A stretch of DNA of 64,000 nt from an uncultured Pelagibacteraceae bacterium (GTDB taxonomy: Bacteria > Pseudomonadota > Alphaproteobacteria > Pelagibacterales > Pelagibacteraceae). The stretch spans positions 1-64,000 of the forward strand of contig CACKXH010000001.1 in NCBI GenBank assembly GCA_902604005.1. The letters are read 5' to 3'. Both the position numbers and the translations under genes were made by a program. The notes under the pieces were generated by a model. It did not search any database, was not told where the DNA came from, and saw nothing but the letters and a program-made list of their open reading frames with translations. Below are positions 51,652 through 61,175 of the stretch, one piece after another. How positions within the stretch are numbered: the stretch's first letter is position 1; each line of letters opens with the position of its first letter.

Positions 51652-52050
51652 ATGGATTTAAAAATTTTAGAAATTGCATCAAATACAGAGAACAATAAAG
51701 TTCTTAATAAACATACTCATAAATCAAAAAATAAAAATCCTCTTTGTGGTGACGAAATGGAAATAAGTCTTTTAGTTGAAAATAATAAAGTAATAGATAT
51801 GGGTTATCAGTGTAAATCGTGTATTTATTGTCAAGCTTCTGTAAGCCTTCTTTCACAAAATATCAAAAATAAAAGCTTAAATGAAATAAACGATTTTATA
51901 AAAACTTGTGAACAAATATTTGAAAACACAAAGATAACTTTAGGAAATAGATGGATAAGTTTTAAAGAATTATTTAATAAAAAAAATTTATCTAGAAAGG
52001 AATGTTTACTACTTCCATTAAGAACCGTTTCAAAAGCTTTAGATGATTAA
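51652..52050 (+). CDS. NifU N-terminal-like / SufU-like Fe-S scaffold protein
   Basis: NPLCGDEMEISLLVENNKVIDMGYQCKSCIYCQASVSLLSQ...RKECLLLPLRTVSKAL: Cys-GD, Cys cluster and late Cys as in the IscU/NifU/SufU fold. Confidence 0.75.
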   Translation: MDLKILEIASNTENNKVLNKHTHKSKNKNPLCGDEMEISLLVENNKVIDMGYQCKSCIYCQASVSLLSQNIKNKSLNEINDFIKTCEQIFENTKITLGNRWISFKELFNKKNLSRKECLLLPLRTVSKALDD

Positions 52051-52519
52051 ATTTAATAAAGAAATTTTTAAGAAAGCATTAATTGCTGGTTTTTTTTCAG
52101 CTTTAACAATTGGAGTTTTAACTACTTTAACTTATAAAAGTGCTTTTGGACTATTTTTAGCGGGTTCTTTTGGATCATCAATGGTTTTATTATTTGGTTT
52201 TCCCGAAAGTCCATTTGCGCAACCTAAAAATGTTTTTTTTGGACACTTAGTTACTGCTTTAGTAGGAGTTATTTTTGTAAATTTAATTCCTTTACCAATT
52301 TATATCAGTATTGCATTAGCAGTAGGAGTTGGAATTTTTTTAATGATATTTTTAGATGTTGTACATCCACCTGCTGGTGGAAATCCAATAATGGTGATTA
52401 TTGGAAGTGTATCATTTGATTATTTATTATTACCTATTATTTCTGGTTGTTTAATAATTATTTCTTTAGCAATTTTAATAAACAAGTTTATCTTAAAAAA
52501 AAATTACCCTTTAAAATAA
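52043..52519 (+). CDS. HPP family membrane protein
   Basis: Four-TM protein with DVVHPPAGGNPIMVIIG signature. Confidence 0.85.
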   Translation: MIKFNKEIFKKALIAGFFSALTIGVLTTLTYKSAFGLFLAGSFGSSMVLLFGFPESPFAQPKNVFFGHLVTALVGVIFVNLIPLPIYISIALAVGVGIFLMIFLDVVHPPAGGNPIMVIIGSVSFDYLLLPIISGCLIIISLAILINKFILKKNYPLK

Positions 52520-52520
52520 A

Positions 52521-53363
52521 ATGATGAATTCTAAATATAAAATTACAAAACTAAAAAAAAATGAATTTCAAAATGTTGAAGATTTAATTTCAATAGAAGA
52601 ACCATTGGAAATTTCTCTAAAATATAAAGAAAAAGAAAATTGGATAACAAAAAGTTTATCTATAACAATGAGAACTCCAGGACATGATGAAGATTTAGTA
52701 AGAGGTTTTTTATTTAATGAACAAATTATTCAAAGTATAAATGATATTGAAACTATAAAAAGTTTTGGTGAAAAGGTGGGTCAATATGATATTCAAAACA
52801 AAATAATTGTTACAATCAATAATTCAAAAAATATTAATATTTCAAAAATTAAAAGGGATTTTTTGACAAATTCTTCATGTGGAGTATGTGGTAAATCTTC
52901 TTTAGATTCCTTGGAAATTTTAAAAAAAGACAAAACTCCAAAATTAAATCCTAAATTAACAAAAGATATAATTATTAAATCGCCAACTTTACTTAGAAAA
53001 AATCAGTCTGAATTTGCAAAAACAGGTGGAATTCATGCTAGTGGTTTATTTTCTTCAAATGGCAAATTAATATCTTTGAGGGAAGATGTTGGAAGACACA
53101 ACGCTTTAGATAAAATGATAGGCGATTCTTTATTAAATAATTTACTTAAACCAAAAGAACAATTTATTACTTGTTCAGGCCGATTAAACTTTGAATTAGT
53201 TCAAAAAGTATTGATAACAAATATTGGCTTAATGATAGGTGTGGGTGCGCCAACTAGCCTAGCAATTGATTTAGCGAATAGATTTGACATGACCTTAGTT
53301 GGTTTCGTAAAAGAGGACAGTTTTAATATTTATACAAATAACCAAAAAGTTATTTTAAACTAA
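52521..53363 (+). CDS. fdhD: formate dehydrogenase accessory sulfurtransferase
   Basis: MRTPGHDEDLVRGFLFNEQII, SSCGVCGKSSLD, GGIHASGLF, REDVGRHNALDKMIG, CSGRLNFELVQK, GAPTSLAIDLA. Confidence 0.95.
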   Translation: MMNSKYKITKLKKNEFQNVEDLISIEEPLEISLKYKEKENWITKSLSITMRTPGHDEDLVRGFLFNEQIIQSINDIETIKSFGEKVGQYDIQNKIIVTINNSKNINISKIKRDFLTNSSCGVCGKSSLDSLEILKKDKTPKLNPKLTKDIIIKSPTLLRKNQSEFAKTGGIHASGLFSSNGKLISLREDVGRHNALDKMIGDSLLNNLLKPKEQFITCSGRLNFELVQKVLITNIGLMIGVGAPTSLAIDLANRFDMTLVGFVKEDSFNIYTNNQKVILN

Positions 53364-53377
53364 TAAAGGATTTTGCG

Positions 53378-55033
53378 GTGTCCAAAAACATAAGTAACTT
53401 ATCTGGAAGAATTGGCCTTAAGGACAATTTATTTAAAAAAATGTCTGAAAATGTACTCAATGACTCACCGAAAGATATAAAAGAAATCGCAAAAGAATAT
53501 AACTTAGGTGTTTCAACTATTCATGGTGCTGAAAGTTTTTATGAGTTTTTAAGACCTTCTCATAGAGAAAAAAAAGCTTTCGTTTGTAATGGTAGTGCAT
53601 GTATGTGCGCTGGAACTCAAGAAAAATTAAAGGATAAATTAAAAGAAAAATTAGGTGATGACAAAGTTGGAGAAATGTTTTGTTTAGGTCACTGTTATGA
53701 AAACTATGCTTTTCATTACGATGGTGAAAATTATGCTGGTAAAGATATTGAAAAAATTGATCAAATTTTAAAAGGTGAAGATATAAATCAAGAAAAATTT
53801 TTCTCTAAAAGTTATGCTACTACCAGTTTCTTAATGGATGAAAAACTTTCTTCTACAGATCAATTTAAAGATCAATTAAACAAATTTCTAAAAATAGACA
53901 AAAAAGAGATTGTAAAAACATTACTAGATTCAAATTTAACCGGAAGAGGAGGAGCTGGTTTTCCTACGGGAATGAAATGGGACTTTTGTAGTAAAGCAAA
54001 AGGAGACAAAAAATATGTAATCTGCAATGCAGATGAAGGAGATTCTGGTGCTTTCTCTGATAGATATTTATTAGAGGATCAACCTCTTAAAGTTATTTTT
54101 GGAATGCTGATATGTGGTTTTGTTATAGGAAGTAATGAAGGAGTTTTATATATTAGAGGTGAATATCCTAAATCTATTGAAGCTATTAATGGAAGTATCA
54201 ATGAACTCAAAAAATTAGGACTTTTGGGTGAAAATATTTTAGGTACAGACTTTTCATTTGATTTAGGAATTTGTATTGGACAAGGCGCATATATCTGTGG
54301 AGAAGAAACAGCACTAATTGCATCTATTGAAGGAAGAAGAGCTGAAGTGGATGTAAGACCACCCTTTCCAGTTACAGAAGGACTTTATAAAAAACCAACT
54401 GTAGTAAACAATGTTGAAACTTTAGCAGCAGCTTCGGGGATTTTAATTAATGGAGCAGATAAATTTTCTGCTATTGGAAACAAAAAATCTGCTGGAACAA
54501 AATTAGTTTGTTTAGATAGTTTTTTCAAAAACCCAGGTGTATATGAAATTGACATGGGTACATCAATGAAAAAAGTATTTAATGAAATTGGTGGAGGCTA
54601 CAAACAAGAAATCAAAGCATTTCAAATTGGTGGTCCTTTAGGTGGTGTTGTTCCTTTAGCTGAAATTGATAACCTAAAGTTAGACTTTCAAGAATTTACT
54701 ACAAAAGGGTTTATGTTAGGACATGCTAGTGTTGTAAGTATTCCAAAAAATTTTCCAATGACTGAATATATTCATCACTTATTTGAATTTTCTGCTGAAG
54801 AGTCATGCGGTAAATGTTTTCCTGGAAGACTTGGTTCTTATCGAGGAAAAGAAATGTTTGATCAGGTAAAGAAAAAAACTGCCAAAATTCCACTCAAACT
54901 ACTTAATGAGTTATTAATAACTATGAAAAAAGGCTGTTTATGTGCTCTTTGTGGTGCAATACCAACTCCAATTATGAACATCTTAAAGTATTTTGGTGAT
55001 GAAATGAAAAGTGATATGGTTAAAGATAATTAA
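53378..55033 (+). CDS. fdsB: NAD-dependent formate dehydrogenase, fused gamma-beta (NuoE/NuoF-like) subunit, GTG start
   Basis: N-terminal CNGSACMCAGT...CLGHC [2Fe-2S] domain fused to LTGRGGAGFPTGMKWDF, NADEGDSGAFSDRYLLE, IGQGAYICGEETALIASIEGRRAEVDVRPPFP, ESCGKCFPGRLG. Confidence 0.92.
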   Translation: MSKNISNLSGRIGLKDNLFKKMSENVLNDSPKDIKEIAKEYNLGVSTIHGAESFYEFLRPSHREKKAFVCNGSACMCAGTQEKLKDKLKEKLGDDKVGEMFCLGHCYENYAFHYDGENYAGKDIEKIDQILKGEDINQEKFFSKSYATTSFLMDEKLSSTDQFKDQLNKFLKIDKKEIVKTLLDSNLTGRGGAGFPTGMKWDFCSKAKGDKKYVICNADEGDSGAFSDRYLLEDQPLKVIFGMLICGFVIGSNEGVLYIRGEYPKSIEAINGSINELKKLGLLGENILGTDFSFDLGICIGQGAYICGEETALIASIEGRRAEVDVRPPFPVTEGLYKKPTVVNNVETLAAASGILINGADKFSAIGNKKSAGTKLVCLDSFFKNPGVYEIDMGTSMKKVFNEIGGGYKQEIKAFQIGGPLGGVVPLAEIDNLKLDFQEFTTKGFMLGHASVVSIPKNFPMTEYIHHLFEFSAEESCGKCFPGRLGSYRGKEMFDQVKKKTAKIPLKLLNELLITMKKGCLCALCGAIPTPIMNILKYFGDEMKSDMVKDN

Positions 55034-57801
55034 TGAGTTCAGAAAAAAGAAAAATTGCTTATATAGATGGAAAACCATATGAAATTGGTACCAATCACAC
55101 ATCTATTTTAAAGTTTGTTAAAAGTTATATTGGAGAAAAAAAAGTTCCAACACTTTGCGATGATCCAAATCTTGCTCCATATGGTGCATGTAGAGTTTGT
55201 TCTGTTGAAGTGGCATTAGAAAAAGATGGACCAACAAAAGTAGTTGCTTCATGTCATACTCCTGTAGCAGAAAATCAACATATCTTTACGTCAAATGAAA
55301 ACCTACAAAATTTAAGAAAAAATATTGTTGAATTAGTTCTTACTGATCATCCAATGGAATGTAATACTTGTGAAGTAAACAATAACTGTGAACTTCAAAC
55401 TGTTGCAAATGATTTAGGTATCTCCAATCATAGATATAATAGTCCAAAACAACATAAAGGAATTCCAAGAGATACCTCTCATGACTACATGAGAATGAAT
55501 TTAGATAATTGTATCAATTGTGGGCGATGTGTAAGAGCTTGTGATGAAATTCAAGGTTCGTTTGTTCTTACAATGTCTGGAAGAGGATTTGAGTCTAGAA
55601 TTACTACGGATAATGATATGATGTTTGGAGACTCTTCATGTGTATCTTGTGGGGCTTGTGCACATACTTGTCCTACTGATGCAATTTCTGACGTTTTCCA
55701 ATCAAAATCAACTGCTGTAGATAAAAAAGTTAGAACAACATGCTCATATTGTGGTGTTGGATGTAATTTAGAAGCATCAATTAAAAATGATAAAGTTGTA
55801 GCAATCGATACTCCAAAACAGACTGAAGTTAATGCAGGACACACTTGTATAAAAGGTAGGTATGCATTTGGTTTTTATGATCATCCAGACAGATTAAAAA
55901 CTCCATTAATTAAAAAAAATGGAAGATTTGAAGAAGCAAGTTGGGATGAAGCATACGATTTTATCAAAAAGGAAATGCAAAGAATTGTTAAAGATCATGG
56001 TCCTGATGCATTTGCTGGCATTTCATCTGCAAGATGTACTAATGAGGAAAATTATGTGTTTCAAAAAATGATAAGAGCAGCTGTAGGAACTAATAGTGTT
56101 GATTGTTGTGCAAGAATTTGTCATTCACCAACTGCCTGGGGAATGCAACAAACTTTTGGTACTGGAGCAGCTACAAACTCTACTGAAGATATTTATCATG
56201 CTGATCTTTTTTTAGTTATTGGAGCAAATCCAACAAATGCTCACCCGGTTACTGGAGCAAAAATAAAACAACAAGTGATGAAAGGTAAAAAACTAATTGT
56301 TTTAGATCCAATAACAACTGAGTTAGCAAAGTTAGCTGACTATCATATAAAATTAAGACCAGGAACAAATGTTGCAATACTGAACATGATGCTGCATTTT
56401 ATTATTAAATCAAAATTATATAATGCTGATTTTATCAGAGATCGAACAGAAGGATTTGATAATTTTTTAAAAGAAATTGAAAGACAAGATGTTGATCATT
56501 TAGCAAAAGTTGCAGGTGTTGATAAACAATTAGTTAAAGAAGCTGCAATTGCTTATGCAACTGCAAAAAATTCAATGGAATTTCATGGATTAGGAGTAAC
56601 AGAACATGAACAAGGTTCAAAAACAGTAATGTTAATTGCTGACCTTGCAATGATAACTGGAAATATAGGAAGAAAAGGTGTTGGTGTAAATCCTTTAAGG
56701 GGTCAGAATAATGTTCAGGGTGCAGCTGATATGGGATGCCAACCACATCAAGGTGCAGGTTATTTTGAAGTTTCAGACAAAAAAAATCAAAAATTTTACT
56801 CTGAAAAATATGGTGTAACTCATCCAACAAAAGCTGGACTAAAAATTCCACAAATGTTTGATGCTGCAATTAAAAAAGATATTAAAGGAATATGGATTAT
56901 TGGAGAGGATATTGTTCAAACTGATCCTAACAGTGCTCATGTTGTTGATGCAATGAACTCTCTAGAACTATTAGTTGTACAAGAAATATTTATGAGTGAA
57001 ACAGCAAAACTTGCTACTGTTGTTTTGCCTGGAACTACATTCTTAGAAAAAGACGGAACATTTACTAATACTGAAAGAAGAGTGCAAAGAGTTAACAGGG
57101 CTGTTCCTCCACTACCAGGAACAAAACCTGATGGAGTTATAGTAACTGATATGATGCAGAAACTTGGATTTAATCAACCAGACTATGATGCTGATCAAGT
57201 GCTTGCAGAAATTGCTGATATAGTTCCTTTTTTCAAAGGTATAACTAGAGAAAGATTAGGAAAATTTGGATTACAATGGCCTGTAAAAGAGGATGGAACA
57301 GATACTCAAATTTTACATACAGAGGAATTTAAATTAGGAAGAGGTCGTCTAAAAAGCTTTGATTGGAAAGAATCTACTGAAATTACAAATAACCAAAAAG
57401 ACTATCCATTAATATTAACTACTAGCCGTGTTTTACAACATTACAATGCTGCCACAATGACTAGAAGAACTAATAATATAAATATTGTTGATGAAGATGT
57501 ATTGTTAGTTCATCCTAAAGATGCAGCTGATAGAGATTTAAATACTGGGGATATTGGACGTTTGTATTCAGGTAGAGGCGAAGTTGCTCTTAAAGTAGAG
57601 ATAACAGATAAAGTTAAAGAAGGTATTGTTTTTACAACGTTCCATTTTCCTGAACACATGGTGAATATGGTTACTGGACATGGAAAAGATGAAGAAACAA
57701 TGTGTGCAGAGTATAAAGTTTCTTCAGTACAAGTTCAAAAAATTTCAAATCAATTTAAAACTGAAGTTAAACCTAAAGAAAATCAAGCAGAAGTTAGTTA
57801 G
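55033..57801 (+). CDS. fdsA: NAD-dependent formate dehydrogenase alpha subunit (Mo enzyme, Cys-containing)
   Basis: Plant-type ferredoxin N-terminus, 4Fe-4S CINCGRCVRACDE / CVSCGACAHTCPT, CSYCGVGCNLE, VDCCARICHSPTAWGMQQTFGTGAATNS, GQNNVQGAADMGCQP. Confidence 0.95.
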   Translation: MSSEKRKIAYIDGKPYEIGTNHTSILKFVKSYIGEKKVPTLCDDPNLAPYGACRVCSVEVALEKDGPTKVVASCHTPVAENQHIFTSNENLQNLRKNIVELVLTDHPMECNTCEVNNNCELQTVANDLGISNHRYNSPKQHKGIPRDTSHDYMRMNLDNCINCGRCVRACDEIQGSFVLTMSGRGFESRITTDNDMMFGDSSCVSCGACAHTCPTDAISDVFQSKSTAVDKKVRTTCSYCGVGCNLEASIKNDKVVAIDTPKQTEVNAGHTCIKGRYAFGFYDHPDRLKTPLIKKNGRFEEASWDEAYDFIKKEMQRIVKDHGPDAFAGISSARCTNEENYVFQKMIRAAVGTNSVDCCARICHSPTAWGMQQTFGTGAATNSTEDIYHADLFLVIGANPTNAHPVTGAKIKQQVMKGKKLIVLDPITTELAKLADYHIKLRPGTNVAILNMMLHFIIKSKLYNADFIRDRTEGFDNFLKEIERQDVDHLAKVAGVDKQLVKEAAIAYATAKNSMEFHGLGVTEHEQGSKTVMLIADLAMITGNIGRKGVGVNPLRGQNNVQGAADMGCQPHQGAGYFEVSDKKNQKFYSEKYGVTHPTKAGLKIPQMFDAAIKKDIKGIWIIGEDIVQTDPNSAHVVDAMNSLELLVVQEIFMSETAKLATVVLPGTTFLEKDGTFTNTERRVQRVNRAVPPLPGTKPDGVIVTDMMQKLGFNQPDYDADQVLAEIADIVPFFKGITRERLGKFGLQWPVKEDGTDTQILHTEEFKLGRGRLKSFDWKESTEITNNQKDYPLILTTSRVLQHYNAATMTRRTNNINIVDEDVLLVHPKDAADRDLNTGDIGRLYSGRGEVALKVEITDKVKEGIVFTTFHFPEHMVNMVTGHGKDEETMCAEYKVSSVQVQKISNQFKTEVKPKENQAEVS

Positions 57802-57806
57802 ATCTA

Positions 57807-59255
57807 ATGACCATAGGATGGTGCTTTGATAATACTTATTCTAGATTACCAGAAGCATTTAAAGAAAATATAAATCCTATTCCAGTAAAAAAACCTGAAT
57901 TAATAATATTAAATAATGATCTTGCAGAAAAACTAAATCTAAATTTTTCAAATTTAAATGATAAAGAAATCTCTGAATTATTTGCAGGAAATTCACTTCC
58001 ACCAAAAAGTAATAGTATTGCTCAAGCTTATGCAGGTCATCAATTTGGACATTTCACAATGTTAGGTGATGGAAGAGCCGTTCTAATAGGTGAACATTTA
58101 TCAAAAAAAAAAGAAAGATATGATATTCAATTTAAAGGTTCTGGAAAAACTGCTTTTTCAAGAAATGGTGATGGTAGAGCTGCACTAGGACCAATGTTGA
58201 GAGAATATATTATTAGTGAAGCAATGCATAATCTAGCTATACCTACAACAAGAAGTTTAGCTGTTGTTAAAACTGGAGAGGATGTAATCAGAGAAACTTC
58301 TTTACCTGGTGCAGTTTTAACTAGAATAGCTTCAAGTCATATAAGAGTTGGAACTTTTCAATATATTGCTGCTAGACAAAGAAAGGATGAGCTTGAAACG
58401 TTATTAGATTATGTAATTCACAGACATTATCCAAGTATAAAAAATTCTAAAAATAGACCATTAGAACTATTAAATATTGTTTTAGAAAAACAAATAAACC
58501 TAGTAGTAAATTGGATGAGAGTTGGTTTTATTCATGGCGTGATGAATACAGATAATATGAGTATCTCCGGAGAAACAATTGATTATGGACCTTGTGCTTT
58601 TATGAATACTTATGATCCAAAAACTGTTTTTAGTTCTATAGATAAAATGGGAAGATATGCTTATTGCAATCAACCTATTATTACAAAATGGAATCTTTCT
58701 AGATTTGCAGAATGTTTAATTCCGTTAATTGACAAAAATCAAGAAAAAGCAATTCAATTAGCAACTGAAATAATAAATTCTTTTGAAAAAAAATATGAAG
58801 AAAAATGGCTCAATATGATGAGAGATAAACTAGGCTTATTTGGTACTGATGAAAAAGATAAATTCTTAATTCTAGATTTGCTTACATGGATGCATCAAAA
58901 AAAGGTCGATTACACCAATACTTTTTGTCAATTAATGAATGAAAAATTTAAAGAAGATAAAAATTATGAAGATCAGGATTTCCTAAATTGGAAAAAAAGA
59001 TGGAATGAAAGATTAAAAACCAACAATAATACTCCTGAAAAATATATAAAATTGATGAAAACTGTAAATCCTCTTGTTGTTCCAAGAAATCACAAAGTAG
59101 AGGAAGCTCTTGAAGCAGCAGAAAAAGGAAATTTAAAACCAGTCAATCTATTATTAGAGATTTTAAAAAAACCTTATACCAAACAAAAAAATATTTTTGA
59201 TTACCAAGTTCCATCACCTTTCAACGAAGAATATCAAACTTTTTGCGGAACTTAA
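57807..59255 (+). CDS. selO: SelO/YdiU family protein adenylyltransferase
   Basis: AYAGHQFGHFTMLGDGRAVLIGE, IQFKGSGKTAFSRNGDGRAALGPMLREYIISEAM, GFIHGVMNTDNMSISGETIDYGPCAFMN; C-terminal CGT. Confidence 0.94.
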   Translation: MTIGWCFDNTYSRLPEAFKENINPIPVKKPELIILNNDLAEKLNLNFSNLNDKEISELFAGNSLPPKSNSIAQAYAGHQFGHFTMLGDGRAVLIGEHLSKKKERYDIQFKGSGKTAFSRNGDGRAALGPMLREYIISEAMHNLAIPTTRSLAVVKTGEDVIRETSLPGAVLTRIASSHIRVGTFQYIAARQRKDELETLLDYVIHRHYPSIKNSKNRPLELLNIVLEKQINLVVNWMRVGFIHGVMNTDNMSISGETIDYGPCAFMNTYDPKTVFSSIDKMGRYAYCNQPIITKWNLSRFAECLIPLIDKNQEKAIQLATEIINSFEKKYEEKWLNMMRDKLGLFGTDEKDKFLILDLLTWMHQKKVDYTNTFCQLMNEKFKEDKNYEDQDFLNWKKRWNERLKTNNNTPEKYIKLMKTVNPLVVPRNHKVEEALEAAEKGNLKPVNLLLEILKKPYTKQKNIFDYQVPSPFNEEYQTFCGT

Positions 59256-59263
59256 GATAATAG

Positions 59264-60073
59264 ATGAAAACAAAACATAAAATTTTAATAGCAAAATTTT
59301 TATCAAAATTATTAAAACTTTTTATATCTAAAAATCAAATTGTTATAAGAAATGAAATTAAGTGGAATTTAGATTTAGATGAAGGGATAGATTTATCAGT
59401 TTATTTGTTTGGCACTTCAGAGAGAAAAATATCAAATATAAAAACATTATTATCAAAAAAAAATGGCTCTCTAACAATTATAGATATTGGTGCCAATATT
59501 GGGTCTGTAAGTTTGCTTTTAGCTAAAATCCTAAAAAATTCAAAAGTTTTTGCGATAGAACCAACCAATTATGCTTACAATAAACTTTCAGAAAATTTAA
59601 AATTAAACAAAGAATTGGAAAATAGAGTCTTTTTAAGACAACTATTTATATCAAATAACAAAAAGCCTAAAGAAGTCTGGTCAAGTTGGAACTTTGATAA
59701 ATCAAATAATAAACATCAAAAACATTTAGGGACACTTAAGGAAATCAAGCAGAATGCATACATTAAATTAGATGAATTTATAAAAGATGAAAATTTAAAA
59801 AATGTTGATTTTATAAAATTAGATGTTGATGGTTATGAATTGGATGCTTTAAGTAGTGGTGAAGATTTTTTAATAAAAAATAAACCGATAATATTTATTG
59901 AAATAGCTCCATATTTGTACCCAGAATTTGGATATAGTTGTTTAGAATTAATTAAATTTATACAAAAACTAAATTACAATTTTTTGGATGAAAATTTAGA
60001 TGAGATTCCAAATATTTTTGATCAAATAGAAAAAATTAAAGATGGAGGTAGTAAAAATTTTTTTTTAATTTAA
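59264..60073 (+). CDS. FkbM family methyltransferase
   Basis: TIIDIGANIGSVSLLLAKIL, VFAIEPTNYAYNKL, VDFIKLDVDGYELDALSSGEDFL. Confidence 0.85.
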   Translation: MKTKHKILIAKFLSKLLKLFISKNQIVIRNEIKWNLDLDEGIDLSVYLFGTSERKISNIKTLLSKKNGSLTIIDIGANIGSVSLLLAKILKNSKVFAIEPTNYAYNKLSENLKLNKELENRVFLRQLFISNNKKPKEVWSSWNFDKSNNKHQKHLGTLKEIKQNAYIKLDEFIKDENLKNVDFIKLDVDGYELDALSSGEDFLIKNKPIIFIEIAPYLYPEFGYSCLELIKFIQKLNYNFLDENLDEIPNIFDQIEKIKDGGSKNFFLI

Positions 60074-61173
60074 AGAACGTAAGGTTCCGGTCTAGCTTTT
60101 TTGCCCAACACTCTTTCAACAGCCATATTCGAAATATCTATTGATTGATAGGCACCAGTAGTAATTAATTCTGTTAACGCTCTTCCAATTCCTGGAGCTT
60201 GCATAAGACCTCTGCCAGTAAAACCTGTTGCCAAATAAACATTTTCAAATTTTGGATGCTTTCCAACTACAGCATTATTATCAAGTCTGTTACAATCATA
60301 ATAACCAGCCCATCCTCCTGTGAGTTTAAGTTCTTCCATTGCAGGAATTCTGTGAGCCAATGCAGGCCATACAAGTTGTTCAAAATCATCCCATGCAGGT
60401 TCAAGATCCTTAGCATCAAAAATAGATTTCGGTGATCCCGCTAAGTATTCTTTACCTTCTGGTCTCCAGTATACTCCTGTCGTCAAATCTCCTGTTAATG
60501 GCATTTCAGGTATATGCTTTGGACACTTTACTCTAAATACCGTGTGTTTTTGTGGTTCAACTGGAATATCCTCTAAAAGCTCTTTAGTCCAACAACCTGC
60601 GGCAGAAATAATTGTTTTAGCTTTTATTTCTGAAAGTGTTTTAACTTCTCCTTTTATAAATTCAGCTCCTAGTTCCATTGCTTTACTTTTGAGTGCGCCA
60701 TGAAACATAAATGGATCTATCCATCCTTCACTTTGATTATCTGTAAAAGTAGCTGTTTCAATACCTTCACTATTAATGTATGGAAAATATTTAATCAATT
60801 CTGTTCCCTTTATATTTTTTGTTCCTGCATCACATGCTTTATGATTTTCTAAAGCTTTATATTGTTCTTCTGCATGCTCAGGTCCAAACATTAATAAATA
60901 TCCATTAGTCACCATACTTGCAGTTGGTTTAGGATTTTTTTCAGTTTTAAGCAACTCTGGTATTTGAAAAATAAATTCCCTTGCAAATTTACCAAGTAAT
61001 ATATTTTCTGTTTGAAAAAATTGTCGCCTAAAACCACCCAACGACAATGGAAAAGAGGCTGTTTTATATGTTGGGTCTCTTTCGATTACTTTTACTTTTC
61101 TACCTTCTTTGGACAAAAAATAAGCTGTAGCAGTACCTATTATTCCTCCACCAATTATAACTACATCATCCAT
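60070..61173 (-). CDS. FAD-dependent oxidoreductase (DAO family, FOXRED1-like)
   Basis: MDDVVIIGGGIIGTATAYFLSKEG from ATG at 61173; GGWAGYYDCNRLDNNAVVGKHPKFENVYLATGFTGRGLMQAPGIGRALTELI. The track start at 61227 lies inside tspO. Confidence 0.87.
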   Translation of the reverse strand: MDDVVIIGGGIIGTATAYFLSKEGRKVKVIERDPTYKTASFPLSLGGFRRQFFQTENILLGKFAREFIFQIPELLKTEKNPKPTASMVTNGYLLMFGPEHAEEQYKALENHKACDAGTKNIKGTELIKYFPYINSEGIETATFTDNQSEGWIDPFMFHGALKSKAMELGAEFIKGEVKTLSEIKAKTIISAAGCWTKELLEDIPVEPQKHTVFRVKCPKHIPEMPLTGDLTTGVYWRPEGKEYLAGSPKSIFDAKDLEPAWDDFEQLVWPALAHRIPAMEELKLTGGWAGYYDCNRLDNNAVVGKHPKFENVYLATGFTGRGLMQAPGIGRALTELITTGAYQSIDISNMAVERVLGKKARPEPYVL

Positions 61174-61175
61174 AT

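Noticed and set aside
55033-57801. Selenocysteine in FDH alpha
   Set aside because: The active-site region reads VDCCARICHSP with Cys and no in-frame TGA; likewise SelO ends in CGT.
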